In this document: in pieces, positions 42,781 through 53,550 of the stretch
How positions within the stretch are numbered: the stretch's first letter is position 1
Layout of the letters: every line of letters begins with the position of its first letter
NCBI GenBank assembly: GCA_019188255.1
Contig: JAETXT010000001.1
Span: 5,828,001 to 5,892,000, forward strand
Source of the DNA: Verticillium longisporum
Taxonomy: Eukaryota; Ascomycota; Sordariomycetes; Glomerellales; Plectosphaerellaceae
DNA length: 64,000 bases
Direction of reading: 5' to 3'
Position numbers and translations under genes: made by a program
The notes under the pieces: generated by a model
Told to the model about the DNA's origin: nothing
The model's database searches: none
What the model saw: only the letters and a program-made list of their open reading frames with translations

Positions 42781-42964
42781 AGCAAGCGGCCAACGACAGG
42801 GATCAGATCTGGGGGCACAGGGTCATCGGGCATTCGGCATCTCGATCTTGCATACGCCGGAAGGCCTCGGCGTCAGCTGATCTAACGCTGGCCTGGCCAC
42901 CACTTTGGTATGATGTATTGACTGATCAGTGTAGGGACCTTCCATAGCATTGCTCGTCTGTCTA

Positions 42965-44174
42965 TCAACCCTTCGCTAATTGCTCATATTCAGTCAGCGG
43001 AGAGTACAACCCTTGAACTTTAGAAGCCAGATCCTGGTCTAGCATCCCCTTCTTAAGTAAACCTATCGTCTCCATGATCTGTAACCCTTTCTCCTTCATA
43101 ATCTGTGAGCCCATCTCCCCAAAATTGGCTTCTTTTGCAGCAAGTGAGATGTCAGCTATCTTACTCCCTACGACTTTGATGTCCACGAACTTTCCCGACA
43201 AATACAACCCCAGCTCTGTTACGGCAATCTGGACTAGGAGAGTTTTGAGATGCCTCTCGCGCAAACCAACCAGAATTTCCCTGTCCTCGGGTTCCAAAGA
43301 GACACTTGCCTGACTGTCCAACCTGGCGAATTCATGCCCTACCACTGATGCCGAAGAGATACTCTGTGCATCGATGCAGACAAAGCTCTGGTCTGACTCG
43401 GCTCTAATTCGGCGCCCGAGCTCCAAAGATTGGGAACCGACCGCGCTGGGTTTGATTAAAACACCACCGATCTGGATCGCGATCATCACGACAACTGGCG
43501 CGATTGGGCACTCCAGGTGAAGGATCTGCCTCGTCAGCAATGTTCAACACACATGGCTGGGATTCTTACCATGAGGAACACTTCATATGAATCTTTGAAT
43601 AGATAAGGAACCCAGTGTACCGCTAGAAGCACGAGATGAACTCCTGTTGGTATCATGAAAAACACCCGTTTGGCCCTATCGCCCCAGGTCAACCAGAAGG
43701 AAAATAGGAAGCAGACAAGTCGACCCGAATAAACGAGCACCAGGATCAGGATTTTGCCCCCATAAGGGTGCCATTGAAGCTTTACCACGAGGAAGCTTGC
43801 ACAGAGCAGGACCGGGGTGACAATGGTGCAACCGATAGGAACGTAGATAGGAAGAGGCTGGGATCGTTCGATGAGGAGGAGTTGGATCATTTGCAATTGC
43901 TATCAGGTTAGTACGATATACCACGTATTCGGAGGCGACTTACTTCCCAAGCCATGCTCCAACAAATACCCGACACAAACGCGGCCATGTTCCAGTTATT
44001 CGATAGGCATACGATTGTCGTCACAGTCGCGATGGTGTTGAACACAAGAAGGACCCAGGCAAGATGGTCTTTTGCTGCCTTAGTCCTCCACCATATGTGG
44101 ATGGTACGGATGGTGGGTACCCATAGCATTAGGAGAGGCAAAGCTGCGAGAGGGGAAGAGGAAAGTGATGTCAT
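42965..44174 (-). CDS. Fungal multi-span membrane protein (about 7 TM), 373 residues
   Basis: Exons 44174-43944, 43899-43570 and 43525-42965; introns of 44 nt each with GTAAG donors; frame kept. About seven hydrophobic spans: LAALPLLMLWVPTI, WVLLVFNTIATVTTIVCL, FVSGICWSMAWELQMIQLLL, IYVPIGCTIVTPVLLCASFL, ILILVLVYSGRLVCFLFSFW, VFFMIPTGVHLVLLAVHW and PIAPVVVMIAIQIGGVLI. A cytosolic tail of about 150 residues contains long helices (EDREILVGLRERHLKTLLVQ, MKEKGLQIMETIGLLKKGML). The span count and spacing suit fungal rhodopsin/GPCR-like membrane proteins, but no diagnostic motif was seen. A second such gene lies 3.4 kb away on the same strand. Confidence 0.65.
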
Positions 44175-45914
44175 GTTGGCTGCCGTGGTACAGAGGAAGG
44201 CATAAGGAAGATGGAGCCAACTCAGCCGAAACAAAAATAAGAAGGAAGAAGAGGGCAAGACACCAGTATATCTATAGTGACGCGACTGATGGGGGGTGGT
44301 TGCGTGGTGAGCGGTACCACCCCCACAGGTCAGGGGCCAGAGACAGGCGGGGGCAAGTTGGTCTACGCCACAGGGTCATCTACAGTGTGAAGCGATCACC
44401 TTCGCATTCCGAACAGCCCACGTTTCCTCTTTTCTTCCACCCCCCTCACAACTCAGCCGTCCTCCATAGCTTCCCGTGCCACCCGTTGCGGGGACAATCC
44501 GGGCTCGTTTGGTTTCTAGTCGGGTCCAGGATGTCAGCTTCTGACAACGTTGGAGGGAGTTGATGCTTACCCACCAGGTCGGGCATTGTCTCGGCTTGAC
44601 GGGTTGATGAACGATGTGACGAGTCTCCGATTACGACATCCCATCGTCTTCGAAGACAGTCTTGGAGTCTTGATCGTTGTCTTCACCAGGACGCATCGTG
44701 AGCCTTATCAAGAGCGCTTGGTCGTTGACGATGACTTTGACGGGATATTTCCTTCTGCTCTGGTCCTCAAACCATGAGGACAAATCCCAGGCGTGGTTAA
44801 TCGGTTCTAGGATCGTTTCCGGCGACGCCAGTCTCTCGTTCTGGTCCTGTGTCCGCGTGGTATCTGTCATCATGGCCTTGGGTGGTCGCAAGAGTCATGG
44901 AGAGCGATCAACGCTGGTGGCCTGGAGAAGGACGCATTTATACGTCCCTGTCACCTGGTCCCGTTCTCACCTTCAGATAGCGAGAGGCCAGGGTCATTTC
45001 ACACCGCCGGTCAATGAGTTGCTTGACTGTCCTTCGAGCCTGCTTGTATATGGTGCCTGCAAAGGAGCCTGGCATGCCGAAATGCCGTCACAGCAGCGTC
45101 GGCGGGACGATTCAACCCTGTGGTGTGGGACTAACACCGAGTATAGCGTGCAGCTATCCGACGCGTGCGCCATGCAGCCTTGAGACAGGGAAGACACAGG
45201 CGCTGCCGTGGTCTGGACCCTAGGAACGACCGGTGTGGTACCTTGCCTGTTAGCGAGCCGCGGAACCACCGCGGGCGCCGGGCTGAACGGCGAAGAGCGC
45301 CACTAGTCATGATGGGACCCTGCGTGATGCCAATCCATGGCCACCTCTCTCCAGGCGTTGGCCCCGCCCAGACTCGGGCCGAGTCCCTGAACCTTGCCTG
45401 TCAGTTCCATCAGCGGTAAGGCAACTAAAGGGAGACGAAGAGATTAGCGGCGGGTGGGTGTAAGGGGAACTCCCCTCACTACATCAAAGAGCCTGGCCTC
45501 TCTTACCCATCCGGGCTTCTACACCTCCGAACCTTTCCATCATTGCGCTCTACCAACACTACCTTAAGTCCTCGGCCGCGAAAGAGGTAAAGCTCCAACC
45601 GTTCGCCAGTCTTTCAGCTTCACTCGCATCGATGGGTTTAAGCAAGATATCGTTATCGTTCATCATGGAGCCGCAGCCGGCAAACACATCCCTGGTCGAA
45701 GAGCCGCCGCCGGCAAAAGCCACCGGGCAACAGCCGCTACGGACACGGAGATCCCTGTAGGCGTCACCAGCGCCTGGACCAGCGTGCCCCGGTCAGCAGT
45801 GCAGCGGTTGGCCGGATCGGAAAAGCACGCAGTCTGGCCTTATATTAGACTGTACCATGCCGTATTAGCAAGTTCGTCCCTTACCTCTCCTCTCACCCTC
45901 GCCTCTACGGCAAG
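44175..45914. other. Intergenic, no firm gene
   Basis: A minus-strand frame near 44876-44631 (MMTDTTRTQDQNERLASPET, about 81 residues) starts with ATG and could be a small gene, but nothing else supports it. Otherwise nothing seen. Confidence 0.35.
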
Positions 45915-45935
45915 AATCATGAATCATGAATCATG
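45915..45935 (+). promoter_or_regulatory. Triple heptad repeat with start codons in all three frames
   Basis: GAATCAT repeated three times places ATGs at 45919, 45926 and 45933. The first opens a five-codon frame (ending TGA at 45934-45936) that overlaps the second. The second is the start of the bZIP-like gene. The third opens a separate frame of about 60 codons. Confidence 0.6.
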
Positions 45936-46598
45936 ACAACTTGCCTGCTTTTGAGTCTCGCGGATACCGTCAAGAACCTACCAACATCCCTGCCAACCCC
46001 TTCATTGACTCCAGCACCATCCACTCCTACTTCAACCCTCACACCGTCAATCCCGCCTTCGACCCCTTCTTCGCCTCTGGCAAGATCGATCCCTTCTTCT
46101 TCCCGCAACGCATGATTGAACAGGAGAACAACCCATTTCTTCACCATTATAATGTCGTGCCGGATACTACCGAACAGACACCAATAGTATTTCAAAGCGA
46201 CCAAGTATCCCTTCACTCACCGACACTTCCCACAAGAAGTAACACAGAGGGATTGAAACGGAGAAGGGGAAGGCCAATATTAGGGGACCCGGCGAGTCAA
46301 GATCCAAAGGACGTAAGCACTTTTTACCCACAACTAGCCTCATCATTCGAAAGACTAACCTATACAGCGCCGTCGAAAGAAGATTCGCGATGCCCAACGA
46401 AACCTTCGAGATCGACAGACAGAGAGAGAAAACAAAGCGACACGAGAACTTGAAGTGGAAATGGAAGGGTTCCGAGGAAGGAAAGCTGCCTGGTACAAAT
46501 TGGAGGGGTTTCCTGAGATGGAGGATCTTCGACAAATCGATCCCAAACTATTCAGTGACATCAGGGGCATAATCAGCCGGACATCCACTCTACCTTAG
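45926..46598 (+). CDS. bZIP-like transcription factor with AT-hook motif, 205 residues
   Basis: Exons 45926-46312 and 46368-46598 (55-nt intron, GTAAGC...TACAG). The N-terminal half is polar and Pro/Phe/Asn-rich (NPAFDPFFASGKIDPFFFPQ). Just before the intron GLKRRRGRP resembles an AT-hook. Right after it RRRKKIRDAQRNLRDRQTER has the basic-region pattern of fungal bZIP proteins, followed by a short helix (ENKATRELEVEMEGF) with a weak zipper. It then reads WYKLEGFPEMEDLRQIDPKL. The role is probably DNA binding in the nucleus; targets unknown. The unspliced frame gives a shifted, unrelated tail. Confidence 0.6.
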
Positions 46599-47564
46599 TC
46601 GAACAAATGACCTCCCTGTGGCGTGGTTAAGCTGCAGTTTGCCACCATCCTGTATAAATATAAACTGCTTGCTCGCTTTTCCCGGCGACCCAGAGTGTTT
46701 ATCCCATAAGACGTTTCGTATGTTGGAGTTGGATCCCTCTGATTTCTTTTCACGGGACCCGTGGGGCAGATTGGCCCGGTTGCTGAGAGCTGGCGCCATC
46801 GTGACGATAGGGCAACCGCTGTCTTTAAGTACACTTTGCTTGCCCATGCCAAACTCAAGGCATCCGCAGCCGTACACCACTACGCAGAAAATGACTGAGG
46901 CGGTGTCAACATGGCTTGCATCTGGTCGGGCGAACACAACAGGTACTACTTGAGGCTGCCCACAACATCGCAAGGCACGGCCTCACCGGTGGCTGGCGGA
47001 CGTCACTCCTGTCACATCCGAGCTGGCAAAACGCCAGTCCATTCATCGTCACTCTAGGGCTATGTGACTATGATTCTTTCTTGGCGAGCAAGACATTTGT
47101 GTGCTTCACTTTCGACAGGACTCGGACTGTGTCCCTCTGACCAAGCTTTTCTCTTGTCTCACCGTCGGGGACTTTCCTGTATATCGGCCCGTTCTGCTGG
47201 ACACCCGTACCGCCCTTTGAATCACCCATATGTACGCATCCAAAGTATACAGAGCCAGGGTCATCAATCAGTAGTGTCTGTCCGGACCTGATATCGGTTC
47301 CATTGATCTGATCTCCTGGCCCGAACTTCACCATGTTGCGATAGGTCGTACCTGGGAGCGTAACCGGAAGACCTTGCATACGCCTCATGCACCCGGTAGT
47401 ACCTTGGATACGGAAGTCTTGGCTCCTTGACGAGTGGTCGGCGGCGTACTCGGTGGATCGATGTACCTCTGCATCACAAGCAGACCCCAATGTCAACACA
47501 TAGGCAACGTCACAGAAACTCGGTCGGGTGTGAAATGATGCAATGAACAAGGCAGCCCCTTCAG
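46599..47564. other. Intergenic, no firm gene
   Basis: A minus-strand open frame at 47550-47068 (about 160 codons, no ATG; contains MVKFGPGDQINGTDIRSGQ) is of unknown status. Nothing else seen. Confidence 0.3.
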
Positions 47565-48611
47565 CTATTCTGGTAAAAGTTCTTCCCGCGACACCGCAGC
47601 CGGGGGGGCACTCGCGCGTCCGCCCATCTCAACATCCGACGTTGAGCTTCTGTCCTGGTCGAAGAGAAAGCGATTGGCCTTGGGCAGTAGAAGCAAACTA
47701 ACCGCAATCACACCGAACTGGAGCTCCATATTGGCCAAGATGGCGACCAAGGCAGAAGAATCTGTGACATCACGTCAGAGCCACGACATGAACGGTGTCA
47801 GAGACCAACTCACAGCTGAGATCCGCTGTGGAGGCGGTCATTGCTGTAGCACGGGCAACGGCGAACGCAGTGGCACTTGGCTTGTCAGTACTATCTCTGT
47901 CCCCAACTAGTCGCGGTACGTACATCAGGTCTAGACACTCGATGATGCTGAACCGTATCTTGGCCCATATGGATGCTCTAGTCGTTTGAGACCACAACAC
48001 ATGGTGGCACAAGAGTAGCGCGCGAAACATGTAGACAGCACTGGAGTAAACTGGCTGCGTTAGTGAGGCACGCGCTGCAGTGCGGAAGCCTTACCTATGG
48101 CTGCGTAGCTCCAGTATGTGAACAATCTTGCATTTCCACCGACGATTAGAATGACCATGGCGCCAACGGTGGTAACAAGGAAGCCGCCCATCGCCGCTCG
48201 CAGAAGCCACCTGTGGTAGATGAAGACTTGGCCGAAAATTCGCAACACAAGGAGAAATCTGGAACATTCGAGAACGAATTTGCCTCCGAAGAAAATGCCT
48301 TGGGCCCATGGGTCGAGAGCGATGATAACCCTGTAGTTTTCCGCAGAGATGGACTGCCGATGTTGTCCGTATTGATGGCGTTCTTGGATGAGTTGAATCG
48401 TAAATCGTGCGAAAAGAAATGGGATGGTGAGGATCATCGAGTACTCGTGCCAGTCCGGTCTTTTGCGCTTCATAAACATGATGATGGAAAACCGAGCCAC
48501 AAGAACAAAAGCTATTGAGGTGAATGTAATCGAAAGGCCGATCAAGAGCGGCCCAAGGTCCTCATTCGCTAGGGCCGAATCACGCATCGCCATGATAGCC
48601 ATGATAGCCAT
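47565..48611 (-). CDS. Fungal rhodopsin/PTH11-like 7-TM membrane protein, 316 residues
   Basis: Exons 48611-48095, 48050-47814 and 47761-47565; introns of 44 nt (48051-48094) and 52 nt (47762-47813), frame kept. Spans: LLIGLSITFTSIAFVLVA, EYSMILTIPFLFARFTIQLI, GIFFGGKFVLECSRFLLVLR, AMGGFLVTTVGAMVILIVGG, FTYWSYAAIVYSSAVYMFRA, and near the end ALVAILANMELQFGVIAVSL. A short polar tail follows. The pattern of the first loop (KRKRPDWHEYSM) and the last span resembles fungal rhodopsin-domain/PTH11-type receptors. The start region repeats ATGGCTATC (three in-frame Mets), so the exact start is uncertain. Ligand unknown. Confidence 0.65.
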
Positions 48612-49111
48612 GAGGAGGAAGAAAGGCAGTACAAGGAGTGATCTGCTGAAAATAATGGAAGATGGGCCTCATGGGACGTTGTTGAAGCGCGCGTGGGCGT
48701 CACTTCTTTATCAAGACCAGGACCCCATGTAGATCTTGCAATGTCGCCTTGAGAGTGGCTTTCCGCATTAGCCCGACAGACCCTAGCGCTCAGGCACGGG
48801 CGTCTCGGCGATGATGATCAGCACGGAGATCCAGACCCATCTGGGGCCGATTCGTCCAGTCTTACGAGCACAGTCGCTAATAGTAGGCCCGGACCAGGCG
48901 AGGCCATCCTCTGCCGGTTGCCGTGTACACTCCTTGATGGGGTGGGAATCATGCCCCTCCCCTCAAGCCGCTTGACTGATGAGGGGGATCAATATGGAGC
49001 AGGTCGTCTGGCTTCATCTGCGTGCATGTTGTCCTCACCCAGCTATCTTCGCGACCAGCAACAGCTATCTGACAATGTACGGGCACAGAGGGGTGAACCA
49101 GTTTTCTATTT
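48612..49111. other. Intergenic, no gene seen
   Basis: No supported feature. Confidence 0.4.
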
Positions 49112-50851
49112 TCATCTTTGCCGCTTTCCACGGCGGGTTCCAAGGTCCAAATTACCTGATGCCGCTGCACTTCTCTTCCCGAGGCCATCGGCCTTCGGCT
49201 TCTTCGCTCTTTCGGCGCTTTTAGCCATCTTTCGTTTTCGACACACATCGTTGCACATGCCGTCACGCGCTAGCTTGCAGTAGCACGTCTTGCAGGTGCG
49301 GCAATCACAGCTCAGCCTGGACTGAACCTCCCTCCACAGGCTATCAAAACGCTCCTGGTCCTCCGTCTTCACATAGTCTCGCAACAGGCCTCCTTGAACG
49401 ATCAATTGAAGCGGCGCAGGCTCGTTCGTGACCCGGGGATTTTCCACCATCCACAGCTGGGACTCAAGTGTGTCCAGGATGCGACGCGCATCCAGAAACA
49501 TGCCACCACACACGAGCGAGTCTTCCAGAGTGAGGACGGCATGGGGAACAATCCCGCCCGGCATCATGACGAATGTGTCCCCCGGTTGGAGAACAATGAT
49601 TCGGACTTGGCTAGGGACCCATTGGTCGCCGTACTCTGCAAAGTTCTGCCTCTCTTGCTCATCCCACCGAGCAGGGACGAAGATGACTTTGAGCCCGGTC
49701 AGAATCCTGAGAAACGTTCCCCCGGGATTGTCGCAGTGAAAGCCCGTGAACGAGCCCTTCTGGGAGAAGAGCATAAAGTAAATATATCCCCACAGATCCA
49801 ACAATGCGGAGCTTGGGTTCTCTTCCTTGTTGCCCTTCTGGCCCCTCGCCGAGGTCCTCGTGAGGGTCTTGCCGACGAGGTCTGTTTTCGCTCTCTCGAC
49901 TTTCGCACGAGCATCAACCAAAGCGGTCACCGCAAAACGGCGCCGATTGAGGAACTCAGGGGCTGGCGGTGCTTGTCCGGCCCACATCATATCGAGAAGG
50001 TTGATCGGCAAAGTTCCGCCCTGAATGTCCGCACCCTTTTCGATTCGACTGACAACGGTCTCGGTGGGCATCTTGGCAGGCATGCCCGTTGTACTGGTCA
50101 TGTCTTGCACAGAGAGCCCCATGCCCTTGAAGGCTTGAAGTAGGTTGGCGCAGAGCTCTTGATGAATAGCATCCTCGTTTCTCGTCGGCCTGGTTCCCTT
50201 GAGGATGAGGCGGTCGTTCAAGGGCGCCTCTTCGTCCAAGAGCTGGTCCAATTTGTCGGTCGTCAGACGCCACGCATGTGCTGCGGGATCCAGATTCTCT
50301 GAAGACGCTATATGAGCAGTTTGGGGTGGATGATTCTCTGGTACTAGCTGTCTCAGCATGGCGAGAACACCATGCCACCGCGACTCCCGAGGGTGATCCC
50401 CTTCCGTACCGAGGCATTCTCGAACCAGCTCTAGAATTTTCTCGGCGTATTTGTCGAACTCCGTTACAATGACGGGATCCTGCGGACTTCTAGCCAGTTG
50501 GGCGAACGTCATGTGTCCGAAATAGTGCTGGTGTTGCAGTTTTGAATACCCATCGAATATTCCATTGCAATCCCCGCATTTGTAATGGGCCTTTTGGTGA
50601 TGCTTGTTGCGCAGCTTGGCGCTCGGAAATTCTTGCCCATCGCAGCCATGCTGGCAGGCTAATGGCTGTTTCCCCGGGCGGGTGGGGATTGGTATGATCT
50701 GGGGTTCGTGGTTGCCTTCTTTTTTCTGATGTCTCTCGAATGCTGCGTCTCCAACGAATACAGTGCCGCAACAGTTATGATGTGGGACGTTTTTGTGGTG
50801 TTTGGAGTTGCCTCCGAGAATCCGCCCGCAACGATCACATTGCCATGTCAT
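49112..50851 (-). CDS. Zinc-finger / JmjC-domain protein, 579 residues
   Basis: Single exon. Residues 1-112 hold several Cys/His finger-like motifs (CDRCGRILGGNSKHH, CCGTVFVGDAAFERHQ, CQHGCDGQEFPSAKLRNKHH, CGDCNGIFDGYSKLQHQH). A helical middle follows. Residues about 355-455 look like a JmjC fold: SFTGFHCDNPGGTFLRIL supplies H372-x-D374, and MPGGIVPHAVLTLEDSLVCG supplies H437, the three Fe(II) ligands of 2-oxoglutarate dioxygenases. Residues 515-537 are a dense cysteine cluster (CDCRTCKTCYCK...CNDVC). A basic nuclear-type tail follows (KRKMAKSAERAKKPK, RRGKRQR). Family members demethylate histones or hydroxylate proteins; the substrate here cannot be inferred. The frame is intact. Confidence 0.78.
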   Translation of the reverse strand: MTWQCDRCGRILGGNSKHHKNVPHHNCCGTVFVGDAAFERHQKKEGNHEPQIIPIPTRPGKQPLACQHGCDGQEFPSAKLRNKHHQKAHYKCGDCNGIFDGYSKLQHQHYFGHMTFAQLARSPQDPVIVTEFDKYAEKILELVRECLGTEGDHPRESRWHGVLAMLRQLVPENHPPQTAHIASSENLDPAAHAWRLTTDKLDQLLDEEAPLNDRLILKGTRPTRNEDAIHQELCANLLQAFKGMGLSVQDMTSTTGMPAKMPTETVVSRIEKGADIQGGTLPINLLDMMWAGQAPPAPEFLNRRRFAVTALVDARAKVERAKTDLVGKTLTRTSARGQKGNKEENPSSALLDLWGYIYFMLFSQKGSFTGFHCDNPGGTFLRILTGLKVIFVPARWDEQERQNFAEYGDQWVPSQVRIIVLQPGDTFVMMPGGIVPHAVLTLEDSLVCGGMFLDARRILDTLESQLWMVENPRVTNEPAPLQLIVQGGLLRDYVKTEDQERFDSLWREVQSRLSCDCRTCKTCYCKLARDGMCNDVCRKRKMAKSAERAKKPKADGLGKRSAAASGNLDLGTRRGKRQR

Positions 50852-50894
50852 TTGGATGAGTCGTAGGGTTGGTAACAGAAAGAGGTGCGTTGTT

Positions 50895-51057
50895 GCTTGC
50901 AGGAGGAATTGGTGCTTGGAGGACCAGAAGGTGCTTGCGGGACCAGAAGGTGCTTGCGGGACCGGAAGGTGCTAGGAGGACCAGAAGGTGCTTGCAGGAG
51001 GGAAATGTGCTTGCAGGAGGCAGACGGTGCTTGTAGGAGGGATTGGTGCTCACAGGA
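50895..51057 (+). repeat. 19-bp minisatellite, about eight units
   Basis: Units of the type ACCAGAAGGTGCTTGCGGG in tandem. The central copies are nearly perfect and the outer ones degrade (GGTGCTTG, ATGTGCTTG, CGGTGCTTG). Lies within 50 bases upstream of the JmjC gene start, so in its promoter or 5'UTR. Confidence 0.85.
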
Positions 51058-51059
51058 AG

Positions 51060-51840
51060 ACCTCATAGCTAGAATGGAAGGATGGTTGATGCAACCTCCC
51101 CATACCTCCCTCGTTTCTCATCGTTGACCTTGTACGCCTCCGTTCACAGTAGCAAACCAGATCTTGCCCGACACGAAGAAATGACCTCAGTTTGCCCTCC
51201 AACCAAGTGAATCATGAATCTCTATCACATACATCCCAATCCCGCGGACGAGGATGCTCAGCTGGAACGTGAGGCCGTTCATCGGTGGTCCGCACTCCAC
51301 CAGCCTTGTCTCCCCGGAAGTGATGTGGGCCCTCCCGCTGCATACACTGCAGGGGTCGGGCTGGTGGCCCGGACCCATAAAGCACCCCCTGGTGACACCA
51401 CACCCAGGCGTTCTGTCATCGGAGACATTGGGCTGACTCCTTGGCCATTGACCCACAAGGCCCCTGCTGCGACATCCCTGGTCGACAAGCCATCAGGCAC
51501 AGCACAACGATGACAGTTGCGCTGTAAAAGTGCCAACAGTCTGATATTTGCGAAAGCACATGCACGCTATCGGCGTTTCACGTAGGAAGAGCAGAGGCCA
51601 CAGTTTGGGTCAATCGAAGCAAGTGTACAGCTTATGGGTTGGCGTCGTGACGCGCGGGTAAGGTAATTGCTGGCAAGGAAACCCACGCACGTAGACACTG
51701 ACGGGTCGCCCATGGTTGCACGCACAATACGTAGCTTCCTGGCTCCGCGCAACGTCACTGCCCTCCGGCAGCTTTTGCGCAATGATCAAATGGCTGCACT
51801 ACTATCAATGATTGACCTTGCTGTGTTGTAGGAGTTGTAC
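51060..51840. other. Intergenic, no gene seen
   Basis: No supported feature. Confidence 0.4.
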
Positions 51841-53048
51841 TCACACTTCACTGTCATGCCCGGCCCTGGTTGAGTGGTGTCTCTTGGTTGGACCTTCAAT
51901 TTCGAACTTGTGCAGGTAAACGGGGGAGAAACCAAGGGCCAGTAAAACAGGAACGATTCTGGCTGTCGACCAAGACGAGTCTTTAGAGGCTGTGGCGGGA
52001 GCGAAGATCTCAACGGTGCCCCTCGGCTCTAAAGCATCGTGTGCCTTCTGGATGTCCGTCATCGACAGGTTGCTGTATAGGTTAGCCAACAGAATGGACG
52101 TAAACCTGCTGCGACCCCAATCCAGCTTTTCGGGGTCAAGCAGAATTGGGTTCTCTGCGTTCGCGATCCTTCCAATGTTAGAATCGTCGATTTTGGATGG
52201 CCTAGACATCAGCATAACGAACAAGTGAGGATGGTCTTTGGACTCGAAGCTCACAAGATATCCTGGGCATCTGACTTGGCCGATCCCAGAGTTGGCTTCA
52301 CCACCGGCATACCCGTTGGTAATCCGGGAAGGGAGTCTGTCGCCTTGTACCGATATCCATTGTGAGATAACATCGGGGGGCTCTGTACGGGAGGTAACTG
52401 GTGGCACTGGTCGCCGATGCACGGCAGGCCCAGGTTCTGGTCGGTGAAGCGTTTATCTTCATCAGTGGCGAAGTTGCTGGCGAAGCAACTGGAGACCATC
52501 TTGAGCAACGAATGGATGAAAGGCGGCCGCCGCGAGGCGTGCTCGACAGCTTCGTGCTTGAATGTTGACTGGTCCATTGGATGACGGGTGAAGTGAATGT
52601 CGGGCGTTGTCATGCGGACAGACGCTGGGGTGCTCTTGCATGCGTATTTGTACGCCCTTCCCACAATGCAGAGCAATGGTCGTAATTCTCCTAGCGGCAG
52701 ATGGCACCCGATTCCGCCATAGCACCAGCACACTCCTGCCAGCTGTAGCATGCTTTCTTCTGAAGTCGAGCTGGCGGTGCCTCTGGCCACTGGATGCGCC
52801 GGCGTCGATCGTGCGGGCGAGGCAGCACCCCTGCCTTCGGGGCTGATCGCATCCCGCGGCACCGGAAGGCCTGCATCCAGGCGAGACGTCCCCTGGGCTC
52901 GTGCCTGGGTGCCGCTCTGAGACGCTGCATCCTGCCACCCCAGGCCGGCCAATCGGCCCATCATGTGGAGCCACGGTTGGCGACTCTCGGTGATGGAGCC
53001 CAGATGGCGTAAAGGTGCCAAGACTGGGTTGGCGGCCACATCCGCCAC
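51841..53048 (-). CDS. Two overlapping coding-like frames, unknown
   Basis: Frame 52422-51841 (193 codons) reads VSFESKDHPHLFVMLMSRPS, LDWGRSRFTSILLANLYSNL, and ALEPRGTVEIFAPATASKDS near ALGFSPVYLHKFEIEG. The last part resembles the end of a Rossmann-type methyltransferase fold (LxPxGxxEI...LGF), but no SAM-binding motif was found. Frame 53048-52251 (265 codons) overlaps it and reads RFTDQNLGLPCIGDQCHQL. Neither starts with ATG. They may be parts of one spliced or decayed gene, but I could not join them. Confidence 0.3.
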
Positions 53049-53550
53049 GCGAGGTCAGATTAGCCTTGCCTGCACCTGTGCGTCCAGACGCCGGTGGAAC
53101 CACCAGGTTGCCGCCCCGGACGCGCCATCCCCCACGCACCACAGCGTCCAGAGGGCGGCCCGACCGCGCAAGGCCTTGAACGCGCGAAGCTGGAGAGCGG
53201 CGCGTCGTGCACTAGTAACAGCAAGCACTCGGCATAATGCCCGCACCGGTGAACACGAGATGATTTTCGCGTTGGTCCGCGCACCTGACGGTAAGCACCT
53301 GCCAACCAATCACAGGAGTGTTGCGCCCGACGAATCATCGAGCGGCAGACCCCTCCAGCTCTCCCCATGGTTTCGCCGGCGCATGCTTCGAGACCGAGGT
53401 TGCAACCTCGACGACGACCGGAAAATCTTCGGCGTCATCGGAAGAGTCGGGGCAATCCGGGTACGGATATGACTCATTGATGACGTACCGGAAAAACAGC
53501 AAACCCGCACCAGACCAGTATGCTCGTTATAGTGCATAAACGAGGTGTCG

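Noticed and set aside
52607..53480. Plus-strand frames around 52.6-53.5 kb
   Set aside because: Arg/Pro/Ala-rich shadows of GC-rich minus-strand frames, with no domains or splice pattern.
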